64,000 nucleotides of DNA from Sphingobacteriaceae bacterium DW12 (lineage in GTDB: Bacteria; Bacteroidota; Bacteroidia; Sphingobacteriales; Sphingobacteriaceae), in assembly GCA_000783305.1 (NCBI GenBank), contig JROE01000005.1, positions 1-64,000 on the forward strand. The letters are read 5' to 3'. This document shows, in pieces, positions 63,738-64,000 of this stretch (its first letter is position 1; the number at the start of each line of letters is the position of its first letter). The notes below the pieces were generated by a model that worked only from the letters and a program-made list of their open reading frames with translations, did no database searches and was not told where the DNA came from. The position numbers were made by a program, and so were the translations under genes.

Positions 63738-64000
63738 TTAGTCTTTGACCTTTACTAAATTGAATTTATGGATGTATCCCAAGAGAAAGTATTGACGTAG
63801 CACAATCGAGGTCGTGTAATAGGTTGTATTACCCTGTGCTCCCCAGTGGTTGCTGCTATTTTGATTAAGGATATCAAATCCTGACAACTTAACTTGTCCC
63901 TGGTTTTTAAGATTATAGAGCAGAGAGGCATTTAGGATATTAAAATTTTGTCTAGCATTCAAGCCGCTGGCACGATTTTCTAGAGAATAACTGGATTCCA
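63738..64000 (-). CDS. outer-membrane beta-barrel receptor, C-terminal part only
   Basis: The last 86 residues of a protein whose start lies past the right edge of the window; the frame is open to base 64000. The end fits a PF14905-type outer-membrane beta-barrel: LNARQNFNILNASLLYNLKN, the KLSGFDILNQNSSNHWG stretch that is common near the C-terminus of these receptors, and a last strand LRQYFLLGYIHKFNLVKVKD. The carboxy end lacks a terminal aromatic but the strand pattern is otherwise normal. It is probably a TonB-dependent receptor or related barrel of unknown ligand. Confidence 0.7.
   Translation of the reverse strand, partial: ESSYSLENRASGLNARQNFNILNASLLYNLKNQGQVKLSGFDILNQNSSNHWGAQGNTTYYTTSIVLRQYFLLGYIHKFNLVKVKD

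Noticed and set aside
1..64000. tRNA, rRNA, CRISPR or intact insertion sequence
   Set aside because: No cloverleaf, rRNA-like stretch, regular spacer array or transposase frame with ends was seen on either strand.

Overview
The window looks like chromosome from a Bacteroidota bacterium of the Sphingobacteriaceae, most likely Sphingobacterium or a close relative. The evidence is a SusC/SusD pair under an ECF sigma/FecR switch, gld genes (gldA, fused gldFG, gldC), DUF4252 proteins, an S46 dipeptidyl-peptidase, BshA, BlaI plus M56 proteins with TonB-type tails, and several matches to the Bacteroidota promoter (TTTG, about 20 bases, TAnnTTTG). Most of it is ordinary core genome. I found no rRNA, tRNA, CRISPR array, phage or intact insertion sequence.

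Layout. 1-394 has no intact gene. 395-2791 is an ECF sigma, anti-sigma and DUF4252 operon. 2912-5526 holds DinB, sucD, a SpoU methylase and rpsT. 5633-9262 has a DUF1080 hydrolase, an AraC regulator and a divergent CoA-transferase. 9335-15898 is read leftward: DoxX-type membrane protein, aroK, a GDPD lipoprotein, gldA, an outer-membrane barrel and a fused gldFG. 16334-17350 is an exported protein of uncertain family. 17669-26155 is a sigma/FecR/SusC/SusD system whose only enzyme is an arylsulfotransferase-like lipoprotein. 26395-27553 is a HipA-like kinase overlapping a DUF3037 gene. 27572-29274 is cysE-cysM. 29413-33092 has small exported or unknown proteins, a 59-residue histone-H1-like gene and a DPP7-like peptidase. 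33252-38534 has a DEAD helicase, a small membrane protein, gldC, an EVE protein, a thioesterase, an RmlD-like reductase and an M28 peptidase. 38877-44142 is ileS, a DksA-like gene, lspA, and an IscA-type gene. 44235-52599 has a membrane protein, glyA, an ECF sigma, a zinc peptidase, ffh, nuoA-nuoB and purK-purE. 52636-56325 has a Tat-type TIM-barrel protein, frr, pyrH and bshA. 56878-62451 has arfB and a BlaI, M56, M56, lipoprotein cluster. 62474-64000 has cbpA-cbpM and the C-terminal end of an outer-membrane receptor.

How genes work together. Three loci are sensing modules that link the envelope to transcription: sigma/anti-sigma/DUF4252, sigma/FecR/SusC, and BlaI/M56. GldA with GldFG, plus the distant GldC, belong to the gliding-associated set. 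CysE and CysM make cysteine, which BshA's product bacillithiol also needs. The best candidates for undescribed biology are the HipA-like kinase with DUF3037, the arylsulfotransferase SusCD locus, and the M56 proteins with repeated TonB-like domains behind a two-dyad operator.

Many genes sit on perfect hairpins that serve as terminators, often shared by convergent genes. Start codons were moved inward from the longest frame where an ATG, a family N-terminus or a hairpin made this more plausible. All family names come from reading the sequence; no database search was run.
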